A DNA stretch of 64,000 nt from Lamellibrachia satsuma (taxonomy: Eukaryota > Annelida > Polychaeta > Sabellida > Siboglinidae), in assembly GCA_033239005.1 (NCBI GenBank), contig BSQZ01000073.1:748501-812500 (forward strand). The letters run 5' to 3'. The notes below the pieces were generated by a model. That model did no database searches. It had not been told where the DNA came from and was given only the letters and a program-made list of their open reading frames with translations. Shown piece after piece: positions 53,651 to 59,220 of the stretch. Every line of letters starts with the position of its first letter. Position 1 is the stretch's first letter. The position numbers and the translations under genes were made by a program.

Positions 53651-56600
53651 ATGTGGGTGTGTGTGCATACGTGCGACCATACATGTGACCATGCGTGCAT
53701 GCTGTTTATGGGTGTGTACACGTTGATGTGTATGCGTGGATGAGACAACAAATTAGTCAAGAATAAATGTAAACAAATTTCAATAACTATTCAATTGTAA
53801 CTTTATAAAACGGTTGGAGGGAGGGGCAAAAAGTAGTGTCAAGGGTTTTTTTAAACCAAAAATACAATAATCCAAGGGTCCACTTTTATTATAAAAAAAA
53901 TGGGAAAAGTCTATTTTAGAGCATTTATCCTGATTGTATAGCAAGGAATGTGGGTAGATGGAGTCAATATTTTTATTATTGCATTTTTTTACACTTGCGA
54001 AGCTCCCAACTGTTCCTGTGAACCATGAAAAAAGAACTGACCATCAGTGATGAGTTCTGCGTGACTGGCCAGTGTGGTCAGTCCGAGACACTCAGTTGCA
54101 CACAGACACGGGCCAAGCACGTTGGTCGGCCCTGACTTCAACTGTTGCTCCACCTCCATGTACGCTCCATGCTCCACCTCACCCGCCTGGAGCAACAACA
54201 TAACACAGTCAATGACTGTTGCTCCACCTCCACAGACCCTCCATGCTCCACCTCACCCGCCTGGAGCAACAACATAGCACAGTCAACAACTGTTGCTCCA
54301 CCTCCATGGACCCTCCATGCTCCACCTCACCCACCTGGAGCAACAACATAACACAGTCAACAACTGTTACTCCACCTCCATGGACCCTCCATGCTCCACC
54401 TCACCCGCCTGGAGCAACAATATAACACAGTCAACAACTGTTGCTCCACCTCCATGGACCCTCCATGCTCCACCTCACCCGCCTGGAGCAACAACATAGC
54501 ACAGTCAACAACTGTTGCTCCACCTCCATGGACCCTCCATGCTCCACCTCACCTGCCTGGAGCAACAACATAACACAGTCAACAACTGTTGCTCCACCTC
54601 CATGGACCCTCCATGCTCCACCTCACCCGCCTGGAGCAACAACATAACACAGTCAACAACTGTTGCTCCACCTCCATGGACCCTCCATGCTCCACCTCTC
54701 AACATATTAACACTATTAAAGGGAATATAATATTTTGACAATTTTAATGTGTCAACAAATGCCCACATTATCAGACTTTTTGGTTGTCAAAGTATATCTA
54801 AATTAATAATGTTATGCTTCCTATTTTAATATTTACTGCTGTAGAATATTTATTGTAAGAAATTGTATAAAATGGAAATTTTACAGACCAGTAAAGCAAG
54901 AAAAACGTTACGCTTTTTGTTTGGTCTTTATATGCAGTAAAGCGGTATTTATGTGTTGTAAAACAAACATATTTTAGTTCATTACCAAATCTTGCATTAA
55001 AAAAATATTAAGAGCTGAAAGATCAGAATATTAGCACCTTTTATCACGTTTTGTATGGATATTATTTTGAGCCTAATTATTTGTTATAAATACTACAATG
55101 TCCCAAAAACATTCGTTTGGTCAATCAATGGTGCCAACGTAATTAATTTAGCCATCATGAATCAGATTTGTTGAAGTTCAAATCTGTGGTGTGTGAATAG
55201 TTTAATACACACAATAAAACAGTGCGCACTTTTGTTAAAATCACTGAAAAAGAACTGTCACTGATCATTAGATCGAGTAAGCTGCGAAAGTGTGACCAGT
55301 CTTATGTCATGTAGAGCCGAACCATTTTGCCTTCTTTCGATATTTTTTTACCAGATTAGACCAAAACTAAATAACACCTGTGAACAAACAAACTGGCACG
55401 ATGTATTGGATACTAGAGGTTTGTTTTCTGTGAAATGATTCTAAATTGAGACGAAATTGACTTCAGACAAGACCTTTAACAACTGGTCTACCAGGGATGG
55501 GCTGACGTGTAATCCAGTCCTATCCTGTGTCAACTTTAAATGACTTTGTGTCACCATACTGCTTGATGCAGAACAGTTCTAAATATTTAAATAGATGGCA
55601 ATGTCAGTGAGGTAAACACTATGAAGTTTGATCAATGAAACATTTGAATATAAGTGTTTTTAGTTCTTAAAAGTTTAGAAAAGAAAAAGAGTTTAGCACA
55701 CAATTAATTATGTAACAGCCTTTGGAAATATTTTAAAATTGTATACAGATCTATATTTAAGCAGTGTTACGCATGAACGGACATACACAGGCATGCGCAT
55801 GCACACAACTTTTTTAAACCTAAATATTACTCATAGAAAATTCATTTTAATATCACGGTTTTTATTCTAAAGTTCACATGCACACATGACATACATTTTT
55901 AAAACCTTTGGTTAAAAATTTACTAAAACAACATATTAAATTTAATATCAGTTTTATCAGTTTGTTTTAGAAACCATGCATGCACTGTTGCAAGCATGCA
56001 AAAGTATGCATAACCAAAACCTGGCATAAAGTTCACTATTCCTGAACAGGGCGTCAATAGTTACACATAAACAATAGGCTTACTAAATTATAACCTATAT
56101 ATCATATGTGACACTGTCGCCAGAGAGCCCAGATCATTCACCAGTACCTGATGACATGACTAGGCCATATACTGGACAGTTACATTACAGGAAGATCCCA
56201 GCCGTGACCTTCGACATTGGTACTTCCCCAACACAGACAAATGTAGGTGACCGGGTCAACCACTACTGGCCGTGCCACTCCTCACTTCTGACTGTCTTCA
56301 TTAATGAATGGCATTTATATAAAGTGAAGAGTTAAAGTTACAGCAATGTTCATTAGTTATAACTGATAGGTTAACGTTACAGCGATGTTCATTGGTATAA
56401 CTGATAGGTTAACGTTACAGCGATGTTCATTGGTTAACTGATAAGTTAAAGTTACAGCGATGTTCATTGGTTAACTGATAGGTTAAAGTTACAGCGATGT
56501 TCACTGGTTAACTGACAGGTTAAAGTTACAGCAATGTTCATTGGTTAACTGACAGGTTAAAGTTACAGCAATGTTCATTGGTTAACTGATACGCATCTAT

Positions 56601-58513
56601 AGTTGTGGGTTTCATATCAGTAAAATGTGCAAATTCTCGGATTTTTTTTCTCAAAGTCTGTCAAAATTAAACACTGTTATACTTCATATTATAACCTTTA
56701 TTTATTTATATTTACCATCACAAATTAAATAAAGCGGCTATTTGACAGATTAATAAACATTCAATGAAACATGTTACGCTTCACCTTCAAAAAGAATTAT
56801 TGGTCAATCTTTGTAAGCAGATGTCTCTATATATGTCATAAAACTAGCACAGATGTCTCTATATGTGTCATAAAACTAGCATAGATGTCTCTATATATTT
56901 CATAAAACTAGCATAGATGTCTCTATATGTCATAAAACTAGCATAGGTGTCTCTATATATGTCATAAAACTAGCATAGATGTCTCTACATGTCATAAAAC
57001 TAGCATAGATGTCTCTATATATGTCATAAAACTAGCATAGATGTCTCTATACATCATAAAACTAACATAGATGTCTCTATATATGTCATAAAACTAGCAT
57101 ATTTTCTCTTTTTTTTTCAAAAATAAAACTAAAAAAAAAATTATTATGAAAGATGACAATTAATTAACAGTAACACACTTTGTATGGATATTATTGTCAA
57201 CCAACCGAGATATTATTGTCAACCAACCGAGATATTATTGTCAACCAACCAAGATATTATTGTCAAATAACCGAGATATTATTGTCAACCAACAGAGATA
57301 TTATTGTCAACCAACCAAGATATTATTGTCAACCAACCGAGATATTATTGTCAACCAACCGAGATATTATTGTCAACCAACCAAGATATTATTGTCAACC
57401 AACCGAGATATTATTGTCAACCAACTGAGATATTATTGTTAACCAACTGAGATATTATTAACTAACCAAGATATTATTGTCAACCAACTGAGATATTATT
57501 GTTAACCAACCGAGATATTATTGTTAACCAACCAAGATATTATTGTTAACCAACCAAGGTGTTATTAATACTGTTAAATTCAGTATTACAATGTCCCACA
57601 AAACAATTGTTTGGTTAACCAATGGTAATCGCTTAATTTATGTCTAAAAGTTTCAATTACATATTGTCACAATTCAAACTTGATGCCCCAACCTTCTGTA
57701 ATATGAACACTAATTATTTGTATGATCTCAATCACCACTACCATTAAGAGCTCAGTGAGAAACTATTAAACAAAGTTTCATTTACAAAGGATGCAGTTGT
57801 ATAATATAGAGAATGCGTGTAGCACTTCTTTAATTTTTAATCAAAGACGAGTAACTGCATGTTCCTCTCTGTTTTATGTGCCCAGTAAACATTGCCTTAA
57901 CTGAATTGTACACATTGTAGTATGAATAAATATATTATTATTAAGCCCATTAACCTTGACAGTTACCTAGACTGAATGGGGAAGTGACCCAGTCACTGAC
58001 ACAGACAACTGACCCAGATCCTTATAGCCCAGTAGCAATGACTGGGTCAATCACTTCTGTCATGTGCCATAATCCAACTAGTACTCAACCACCTTGATAA
58101 CAAATACGTGCTGGTTATATATACACACATGGACACTGCCTCTCTTGCCGCAAGATACATGGCTTCAACATTTAAATAAATAATAAATCATTCAACAAAT
58201 GGTTCACTGTCCAACAAATGGTTCACTGTTCTAGGGAGTTACTAAAATTACCAGGCATAATTAATGCATGCAGAATGGGTATGAAAATATAAAAAAATTG
58301 CAACTGAATTAATGAAAATTTATTTTCTTGTCGGTAAAAACATGTCAAAATAATTTTTTTTTACAAAGGTGTCATGTTTATCCCTGTTCACTTCTATAAA
58401 CCCTTCCTTCCTACCCCCCTTAATTTGGTATCAAGGCCACACCTATTTCGTCCCACAAAGGGGATGTGTAGACAGACTGAAGCACTCATAAAAATATAAT
58501 ATAATATAATATA

Positions 58514-58545
<32 letters not shown>

Positions 58546-58928
58546 TATAAATATGTCAAGATAGTCACTGATATTGTACAACATATTAACCTAATAGACC
58601 CTTAATATAAACCTTAATAAGAAACAATAAAAGTTAAAACTACGTTTTCCTAAATAAATCATTTACAAATATGAACCACGATAGAGTATGCCAATGTTGA
58701 AATACAAGTATCCTGGGTACACGGCTTAATCATACAAATACCTACTCTAGTTTCTATATTCTAAATATACTTTTGGGACAGCAGGGAATTTATTTCTTTT
58801 CTGTCCATGATATGGTTCATGATCTCCAAATTATGGCACGGAGTACCAATGAACCAGCTGAGTGACGTCAACTTTGCAGGCACGATGAACTCATTTGTGG
58901 ATGTCTCTCCGCCAATTCGGCCAAGCAC
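20612..58928 (-). CDS. DAAF9: Dynein axonemal assembly factor 9-like protein, gene-level entry (19 exons, 3' part)
   Basis: Nineteen minus-strand exons join with unbroken phase to 2172 nt, that is 723 residues and a stop. Diagnostic stretches: ISVLGGVPGSHKEHL, LLVTPGFTDTLDVIQTI, HPDPEVAKHLRIGAVTVCVD, STDIDMILSETAFNDASLLR, ARYLSCPGWWQGKS and, near the end, LDPLPEGWFYNGHQFVSF. From memory of the family, these order and read like the C-terminal two thirds of human C20orf194 (DAAF9, about 1177 residues) and ciliate Shulin. That family packages outer-arm dynein for transport into cilia, acting in the cytoplasm and cilium. Two introns appear to use GC donors. Introns are swollen by minisatellites, and intron 8 carries a CR1-like element in the same orientation. 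The 5' end is incomplete in the window. The name rests on recall, not a search; exon structure is the firmer part. Confidence 0.85.
20716..21742 (-). other. DAAF9 intron 18 with a 72-bp tandem duplication
   Basis: Two direct copies of a segment containing acattggtaga, aaatatcacaaacaacatca and gacactgattagaac lie at about 21168-21310. The intron begins with an apparent GC donor (see exon 18). Confidence 0.7.
21743..21836 (-). CDS. DAAF9: DAAF9 exon 18
   Basis: Acceptor catgcag|AAGGAA; phase 0 in, 1 out. It encodes KEHHLDPLPEGWFYNG then HQFVSFDGEKSATHP, the most recognisable block of the protein. The donor reads CCTG|GCAAGT, a GC donor with otherwise consensus bases. No GT at the needed phase is nearby. 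The acceptor is preceded by five copies of a 9-mer (gtgacatgt type on the minus strand) instead of a clean pyrimidine tract. Confidence 0.9.
21837..22184 (-). other. DAAF9 intron 17
   Basis: Short intron. It contains the 9-bp tandem atgtcacac at 21841-21884, directly against the exon 18 acceptor. Otherwise AT-rich. Confidence 0.7.
22185..22250 (-). CDS. DAAF9: DAAF9 exon 17
   Basis: Acceptor cctacag|TTGCCT, donor CAT|GTAAGT; phase 0 in and out. It encodes LPERKMERTRQSMTKTEMNRIH, a basic linker leading into the conserved block of exon 18. Confidence 0.85.
22476..22806. mobile_element. hAT-type non-autonomous MITE with TSD
   Basis: Left end cagggatgggtcaaatagta and right end actagtatttgaccca/tccctg are terminal inverted repeats. 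Flanks ccaaccac (22468-22475) and ccaaccat (22807-22814) form an 8-bp target-site duplication with one change. The CAGGG ends and 8-bp duplication are hAT hallmarks. At 331 bp with no transposase it is a MITE. The interior is rich in ttttatttaaaat. Confidence 0.85.
23440..23690. repeat. About 60-bp tandem repeat (about 4-5 copies)
   Basis: Unit contains gattctattaagcagagtct, then actgtataaggtgacag and ctctggccat. It ends 17 bases before the exon 16 donor but does not include exon sequence. Confidence 0.9.
23707..23891 (-). CDS. DAAF9: DAAF9 exon 16
   Basis: Acceptor tgtaccag|ACGATG, donor GTGCAG|GTAGCA; phase 1 in, 0 out. It encodes (D)DAHLYEVTHVVLSGETSVV, then QAKRQPTPPG and CAAFMGCQLDGEHLKNWLRQ. 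The FxGCxLxxExLKxWLRQ motif is a family signature as I recall it. A small internal run (tgtctgtctgtctg on +) encodes TDRQTD. Confidence 0.88.
23892..24499 (-). other. DAAF9 intron 15
   Basis: No recognised feature other than an alternating gcatgtatgcgtgcgtgcatgcgtg patch at about 24451-24477, close to the exon 15 donor. Confidence 0.6.
24500..24586 (-). CDS. DAAF9: DAAF9 exon 15
   Basis: Acceptor cgatgcag|GCCTGA; phase 1 in and out. It encodes (S)LKQMHRKYPYTGNVYHLRA then RLKFSGENE. The frame to exon 16 requires a donor at GAAG|GCACGT, a second GC donor. The GT eight bases away (GGCAC|GTGACT) would break the frame. Confidence 0.82.
24587..25858 (-). other. DAAF9 intron 14
   Basis: Contains four copies of a 15-bp tandem (agattgagcacacag) at 24733-24785. 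No exon or element was recognised in the rest. Confidence 0.65.
25859..25965 (-). CDS. DAAF9: DAAF9 exon 14
   Basis: Acceptor tttgtag|GTGGCA, donor ATCA|GTGAGT; phase 2 in, 1 out. It encodes (W)WQGKSPCHALIPHMDEVILP then FHQPLDRKRLLNRLI. Confidence 0.88.
25966..26379 (-). other. DAAF9 intron 13
   Basis: Ordinary intron sequence; nothing recognised. Confidence 0.6.
26380..26466 (-). CDS. DAAF9: DAAF9 exon 13
   Basis: Acceptor tttgcag|GAGCAC, donor GGGTG|GTATGT; phase 2 in and out. It encodes (R)STDIDMILSETAFNDASLLR then ARYLSCPGW. The 'DIDMILSE-xF' block is strongly reminiscent of DAAF9. Confidence 0.9.
26467..26860 (-). other. End of DAAF9 intron 12, before exon 13
   Basis: About 400 bases of non-repetitive intron between the giant array and exon 13. 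Confidence 0.6.
26861..38563. repeat. Giant 35-bp minisatellite array, 11.7 kb (about 330 copies)
   Basis: Unit ttccaaacagtgaacataag followed by ggcaacacagaccag, 35 bp. Frequent 37-bp (acacatagacc, acacacagacc) and 33-bp (acacatacc) variants occur, plus tt/ct/tg changes before ccaaac. The array lies wholly within the 12.5-kb DAAF9 intron between exons 12 and 13. The minus-strand unit lacks stops in all three frames, so enormous open frames (up to 2012 codons) appear; they are artefacts. Interruption: a non-repeat patch at about 32236-32272. Indel-rich stretch: about 34130-36230. Confidence 0.99.
38571..38959 (-). other. Start of DAAF9 intron 12, after exon 12
   Basis: Flank of the giant array. 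It contains a direct 28-bp duplication (acaaagtgacaatatggtat, then catacacca) at about 38623-38683. Confidence 0.7.
38960..39042 (-). CDS. DAAF9: DAAF9 exon 12
   Basis: Acceptor aatttcag|GAAAAG, donor AGTCG|GTAGGT; phase 0 in, 2 out. It encodes EKERVLDLLRGVNGDVAFLI then AEKGEVS(R). Confidence 0.9.
39186..40115. repeat. 30-bp minisatellite (about 31 copies)
   Basis: Unit catgaactgttcctctttca followed by tcagcaccct. The left third has ctccttcat, the middle third has cactagcagcctt, giving visible sub-blocks. The unit is a multiple of three and open on both strands. It lies in DAAF9 intron 11. Confidence 0.97.
40364..40494 (-). CDS. DAAF9: DAAF9 exon 11
   Basis: Acceptor gttgtag|GTGCAG, donor TCCCAG|GTAATG; phase 1 in, 0 out. 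It encodes (G)AVTVCVDETNTFMGEMYTLP then NLLDQCAYGWVNNILLTGAESSQ (given in two parts). Its first bases and acceptor are amplified upstream. Confidence 0.9.
40495..40975. repeat. 50-bp array of amplified DAAF9 exon 11 acceptors
   Basis: Unit contains cactgtcactgcacctacaa, that is on the minus strand TTGTAG|GTGCAGTGACAGTG: the exon 11 acceptor with its first 14 bases. The rest is cacacactgtcacaccagta, agtgacaaca. Beyond the true site there are eight exact gcacctac copies (40541, 40591, 40613, 40663, 40713, 40763, 40813, 40863) and two degenerate ones. Confidence 0.93.
40983..41120 (-). mobile_element. 3' end fragment of the CR1-like element
   Basis: cagatggcaagtggacatgg, aagccaat, then ttctgatatatttgtaaatt, ttaaacatattcttgctgct and agcattta match 43423-43540 of the long element, diverged by many substitutions. 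The tail decamers are lost; the fragment abuts the exon 11 repeat array. Confidence 0.8.
41430..41832. repeat. 44-bp minisatellite (about 9 copies)
   Basis: Unit gtaggatgatgttgtcacaa followed by tgacacagcttggtgaagtcccaa. One copy lacks ttg. It lies in DAAF9 intron 10. Confidence 0.96.
42025..42101 (-). CDS. DAAF9: DAAF9 exon 10
   Basis: Acceptor ttgtgtag|ATTCAC, donor ATTG|GTAGGC; phase 2 in, 1 out. It encodes (G)FTDTLDVIQTISSHPDPEVA then KHLRI. Together with exon 9 it builds the block TPGFTDTLDVIQTI. Confidence 0.9.
42102..42759 (-). other. DAAF9 intron 9 with an 18-bp tandem
   Basis: About six copies of attctgttagtgttcata type at 42503-42595. The rest is unremarkable. Confidence 0.7.
42760..42998 (-). 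CDS. DAAF9: DAAF9 exon 9 (P-loop-like motif)
   Basis: Acceptor cattgcag|TTGATC, donor CCTGG|GTCCGT; phase 0 in, 2 out. It encodes LIISVLGGVPGSHKEHLAKC, then LMRLARDESRWAVVQHPLEE, and ends TKKPRTLLVTPG. A beta strand followed by GGVPGSHKE looks like a degenerate Walker A loop of the adenylate-kinase GxPGxGK type. The final Gly-Lys-Thr/Ser is not kept, so nucleotide binding is uncertain. Confidence 0.88.
43469..46342 (-). pseudogene. CR1-like ORF2: endonuclease and reverse transcriptase, one nonsense codon
   Basis: The frame starts at GTG 46342, two bases after the ORF1 stop, without an early ATG. Endonuclease motifs: CLNARSIVNKKNEL (about residue 35), IIGITESW, MGDFNHGHIQW (about 170) and the catalytic SDHNQIHFD (about 242). 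RT motifs: NIIPLFKKGSRNKSENYRP (about 510), HGFLKARS, YLDFQKAFDKVPH, SGVPQGSVLGPILFLIYIND and the catalytic FADDTKLF (about 690). A TAG at 44249-44251 lies just after FADDTKLFR. The same frame then continues for 260 codons (to 43469), with VRPHLEYCIQAW, LECIQRRATKMI and SFSQRTINEWNKL. Apart from that stop the frame is intact, so the defect is probably recent or could be read through. Confidence 0.9.
46345..47592 (-). CDS. CR1-like ORF1: zinc-binding N terminus and esterase-type domain
   Basis: 415 codons from ATG 47592. The N-terminal 50 residues hold CxxC-type cysteine pairs (ICGSCSNW, FECRGCTKM) like the PHD/zinc modules of CR1 ORF1. A Gly/Lys/Glu-rich middle (about residues 120-215) is an internal tandem repeat built from GGKTTGVKERGVGET and GGKEKGVGET units. 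The C-terminal half is an SGNH hydrolase-like domain: VRDSIVR (block I), VLVHVGTNNV (block III) and DGLHLSGKG (block V with catalytic His). The usual block I GDS reads RDS here. The stop at 46345-46347 precedes ORF2 by two bases. Confidence 0.88.
   Translation of the reverse strand: MMAPCKRQLKATRHLICGSCSNWVDFVKSGCEKSWAEVQADSFSFECRGCTKMNELEVELEELRLLVVAMVGREQGSCASSSGGGTVDDKVGKDTRDARESSPQPGRKLRGGKVTGHRETGRKETGRKGTGGKTTGVKERGVGETGGKEKGVGETGGKTTGVKERGVAETGGKEKGVGETEGKTTGVKERGVGETRAKEWEVGETGGKGTGQNVMEGIERKSYSAAVIEGVRKRAKVFVRDSIVRKTDRVLNKGDDVVVCLPGAKIEAITERVKNIVGSGKGGSVLVHVGTNNVERERTTAIVRKYRQLVRTLKQTRVEQVILSGILPVMGRRGHKYRNCRGMAINMLVQRLCREEEVGFVDLWGSFVGRADMYMKDGLHLSGKGAAVFADKLSAAVDSDLGTMTNIFGSKHSLN
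46985..47215. repeat. Imperfect tandem repeat inside CR1-like ORF1
   Basis: Copies of cactcccctctccttcactc with ggttgtcttccctcccgtct alternate with ccttctccttccctcctgtc. All are multiples of three, so ORF1 stays open. Confidence 0.85.
47831..48633 (-). other. Rest of DAAF9 intron 8
   Basis: AT-rich intron. A segment of about 120 bp recurs: acaaactcccttttatcactcg (47907) resembles catccctattaacactcgct (48101), with the following gaat, actacctctg and acaagaagttggtg/acaatacgtttgtg parts. It looks like an old direct duplication. Confidence 0.5.
48634..48748 (-). CDS. DAAF9: DAAF9 exon 8
   Basis: Acceptor attgtag|GTTTGT, donor GATGAG|GTTTGT (weak); phase 2 in, 0 out. It encodes (R)FVEHFAASSVGKVPVPSRDL then SCVLGRTEDQGSFVDDDE. 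Confidence 0.85.
48749..49175 (-). other. DAAF9 intron 7
   Basis: AT-rich intron without recognised elements. Confidence 0.6.
49176..49280 (-). CDS. DAAF9: DAAF9 exon 7
   Basis: Acceptor tgtttcag|CCACAG, donor TCGAG|GTAACT; phase 2 in and out. It encodes HSHLQGLYALSTVTIPFGAT then FNFKKAKINLPDLS. Confidence 0.87.
49367..50435. repeat. 26-bp minisatellite (about 41 copies)
   Basis: Unit gtagtggatactagagctag followed by catgtt. Variants include ctcgc, gaactagc and cata/cgta in place of tgta. It lies in DAAF9 intron 6. Confidence 0.98.
50527..50606 (-). CDS. DAAF9: DAAF9 exon 6
   Basis: Acceptor tccctag|GTGCTG, donor CCCAT|GTCAGT; phase 0 in, 2 out. It encodes VLPLWKRKEEEPQVLPLSSL then PEELQP. 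The VLPL start is repeated inside the exon with a second AG (CCCCAG|GTGCTGCCCCTG), a possible alternative acceptor that would skip 39 bases in frame. Confidence 0.83.
50715..51584. repeat. 49-bp array of amplified DAAF9 exon 5 donors (about 17 decoys)
   Basis: Unit ggctggaaggcttacctygt followed by tgaacagggccttgtatgcc and ttggtgcgt. On the minus strand it reads ...AAGGC(C)CTGTTCAAYGAG|GTAAGC, the end of exon 5 with its donor. The true junction (51585) is the first met by the transcript; about 17 copies follow in intron 5. Reading on past the true donor reaches a stop within two to three units. Confidence 0.96.
51585..51731 (-). CDS. DAAF9: DAAF9 exon 5
   Basis: Acceptor tactcag|GAGTCG, donor AACGAG|GTAAGC; phase 0 in and out, 49 codons. 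It encodes ESMDAVALLIVSHKEHLNEF then LPHQLHSNNNMLVLAFQPRT and KAYKALFNE. Its last 30 bases are amplified downstream. Confidence 0.9.
51950..52760 (-). pseudogene. Degenerate RTE-type reverse transcriptase C-terminal region in DAAF9 intron 4
   Basis: Read on minus: AARMNVKTSRAYGIEVSSEQ, SKVLVNS, NAQNLEEVDSF then, after frame changes, KMRIAVAMSAMSRL, the post-catalytic 'YGxxVSxEKSKxMVN ... VxxFxYLGS ... RIxxAxxAMxxL' layout. Near the end, RQGCHRKSWLDNI and, with stops, QWTHQDLPTLLHTTEER and WRGLFQWRP match the C-terminal 'RGRPxKxWxDNIxxW' and 'DRxxWR' segments. Multiple stops and frameshifts show it is dead. A 22-bp tandem has expanded inside it at 52093-52227. Confidence 0.7.
52093..52227. repeat. 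22-bp tandem (6 copies) inside the RTE remnant
   Basis: Unit ccctccagggtgtcttctct followed by tg. It sits where the element would encode the basic segment just before RKSWLDNI. Confidence 0.95.
52986..53089 (-). CDS. DAAF9: DAAF9 exon 4
   Basis: Acceptor ccatcag|GTCAGT, donor GATGGG|GTAAGT; phase 1 in, 0 out. It encodes (G)QLYLCESGVAYLHPRHGAIV then LPKPELAALHVYDG. Confidence 0.9.
53140..53492. repeat. About 43-bp minisatellite (8 copies)
   Basis: Unit tgctggcacaacatggtaaa followed by tattacatgtttatgataactcg. It starts about 50 bases upstream of exon 4, in intron 3. Confidence 0.96.
53598..53649. repeat. (GT)n microsatellite
   Basis: About 25 GT units followed by a degenerate GT/GC-rich tail to about 53720. 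Confidence 0.98.
54042..54186 (-). CDS. DAAF9: DAAF9 exon 3
   Basis: Acceptor gctccag|GCGGGT, donor GATG|GTCAGT; phase 0 in, 1 out. It encodes AGEVEHGAYMEVEQQLKSGP, TNVLGPCLCATECLGLTTLA and SHAELITD. The acceptor and first 45 or so bases are amplified upstream, so six near-copies precede it in the transcript. Confidence 0.87.
54187..54705. repeat. 74-bp array of amplified DAAF9 exon 3 acceptors (6 full decoys)
   Basis: Unit contains caacaactgttgctccacct, ccatggaccctccatgctcc, acctcacccgcctggagcaa and caacataacacagt. On the minus strand every unit has TTGCTCCAG|GCGGGTGAGGTGG, the exon 3 acceptor and start. Copies of the junction lie near 54260, 54334, 54408, 54482, 54556 and 54630. Since 74 is not a multiple of three, use of an upstream copy would shift the frame. 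Confidence 0.95.
54706..55461 (-). other. Rest of DAAF9 intron 2
   Basis: AT-rich intron. Nothing recognised beyond the exon 3 array. Confidence 0.55.
55462..55519 (-). CDS. DAAF9: DAAF9 exon 2 of the chain
   Basis: Acceptor caggatag|GACTGG, donor GAA|GTCAAT (or AAG|GTCTTG 12 bases earlier, also in frame); phase 2 in, 0 out. It encodes (K)TGLHVSPSLVDQLLKVLSE. Splice sites are weak, but it is the only stop-free segment I found that bridges exon 1 (phase 2) to exon 3 (phase 0), and the joined peptide reads well. Confidence 0.65.
56108..56335 (+). other. Ambiguous coding-like open stretch
   Basis: On + it is open for 75 codons and contains TRPYTGQLHYRKIPAVTFDI and PTQTNVGDRVNHYWPC, with protein-like composition in otherwise AT-rich DNA. 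No clear splice sites or homology were recognised. Read on minus it is also partly open (VARPVVVDPVTYICLCWG). It may be a transposon remnant or chance. Confidence 0.25.
56340..56590. repeat. About 37-bp minisatellite (about 7 copies)
   Basis: Unit gttaaagttacagcgatgtt followed by cattggttaactgatag. Confidence 0.95.
56820..57100. repeat. About 32-bp minisatellite (about 9 copies)
   Basis: Unit gatgtctctatatatgtcat followed by aaaactagcata; copies vary by tatata length. Confidence 0.95.
57187..57560. repeat. 22-bp minisatellite (about 17 copies)
   Basis: Unit gatattattgtcaaccaacc followed by ga or aa; later copies have gttaacc or lose bases. Confidence 0.96.
58498..58548. repeat. AT-rich (ATATA)n microsatellite
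   Basis: aatataatataat repeats passing into a TA run. Confidence 0.95.
58771..58928 (-). CDS. DAAF9: DAAF9 exon 1 of the chain (not the gene's first exon)
   Basis: Acceptor gtgtag|GTGCTT, donor CAAAA|GTATAT; phase 0 in, 2 out. It encodes VLGRIGGETSTNEFIVPAKL, TSLSWFIGTPCHNLEIMNHI and MDRKEINSLLSQ. Stop-free and protein-like on the minus strand. The + strand is also open here for about 60 codons but ends without a donor. Its membership in DAAF9 rests on phase and orientation. Confidence 0.7.
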
Positions 58929-59154
58929 CTACACCTGTCCACGAAATGAGGGGAGAAGCACTGTGTTTGACCTCTAAATGACCCTGACGTCACCAAGAGA
59001 CACTGAATGACCCAGATGGGAATGTACTACTGAGGGCAGCGTGAGGTCATGTACTAGTGAGGGCAGCGTGAGGTCATTTACTAAACTGTTGAGATGACCA
59101 CAAATATATGATATGGAGTAGGTTTAATCTAGTTGCACTGCAGGAAACCTAGAC

Positions 59155-59196
59155 CTGTTGGATGACGCTGACACGTCCTGCACTCAATCGAGGATG
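59155..59196 (-). CDS. DAAF9: Candidate upstream DAAF9 exon
   Basis: Acceptor gactag|CATCCT, weak donor CAACAG|GTCTAG; phase 0 in and out. It encodes HPRLSAGRVSVIQQ, which joins VLGRIGG smoothly. Short exon, weak donor, so tentative. Confidence 0.35.
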
Positions 59197-59220
59197 CTAG
59201 TCTTACAATGTATGAATGAT

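Larger units (their letters stand above)
55520..58770 (-). other. DAAF9 intron 1 of the chain: several tandem repeats
   Basis: AT-rich, containing the arrays listed at 56340, 56820, 57187 and 58498. It also holds the ambiguous open stretch 56108-56335. A patch at 57975-58070 rich in tgacccagt/gacccag is partly self-similar. No exon could be placed with confidence. Confidence 0.5.

Noticed and set aside
58757..58977. Plus-strand open frame through 58780-58977
   Set aside because: It ends in a stop without donor. The minus reading has both splice sites and the right phase for DAAF9.
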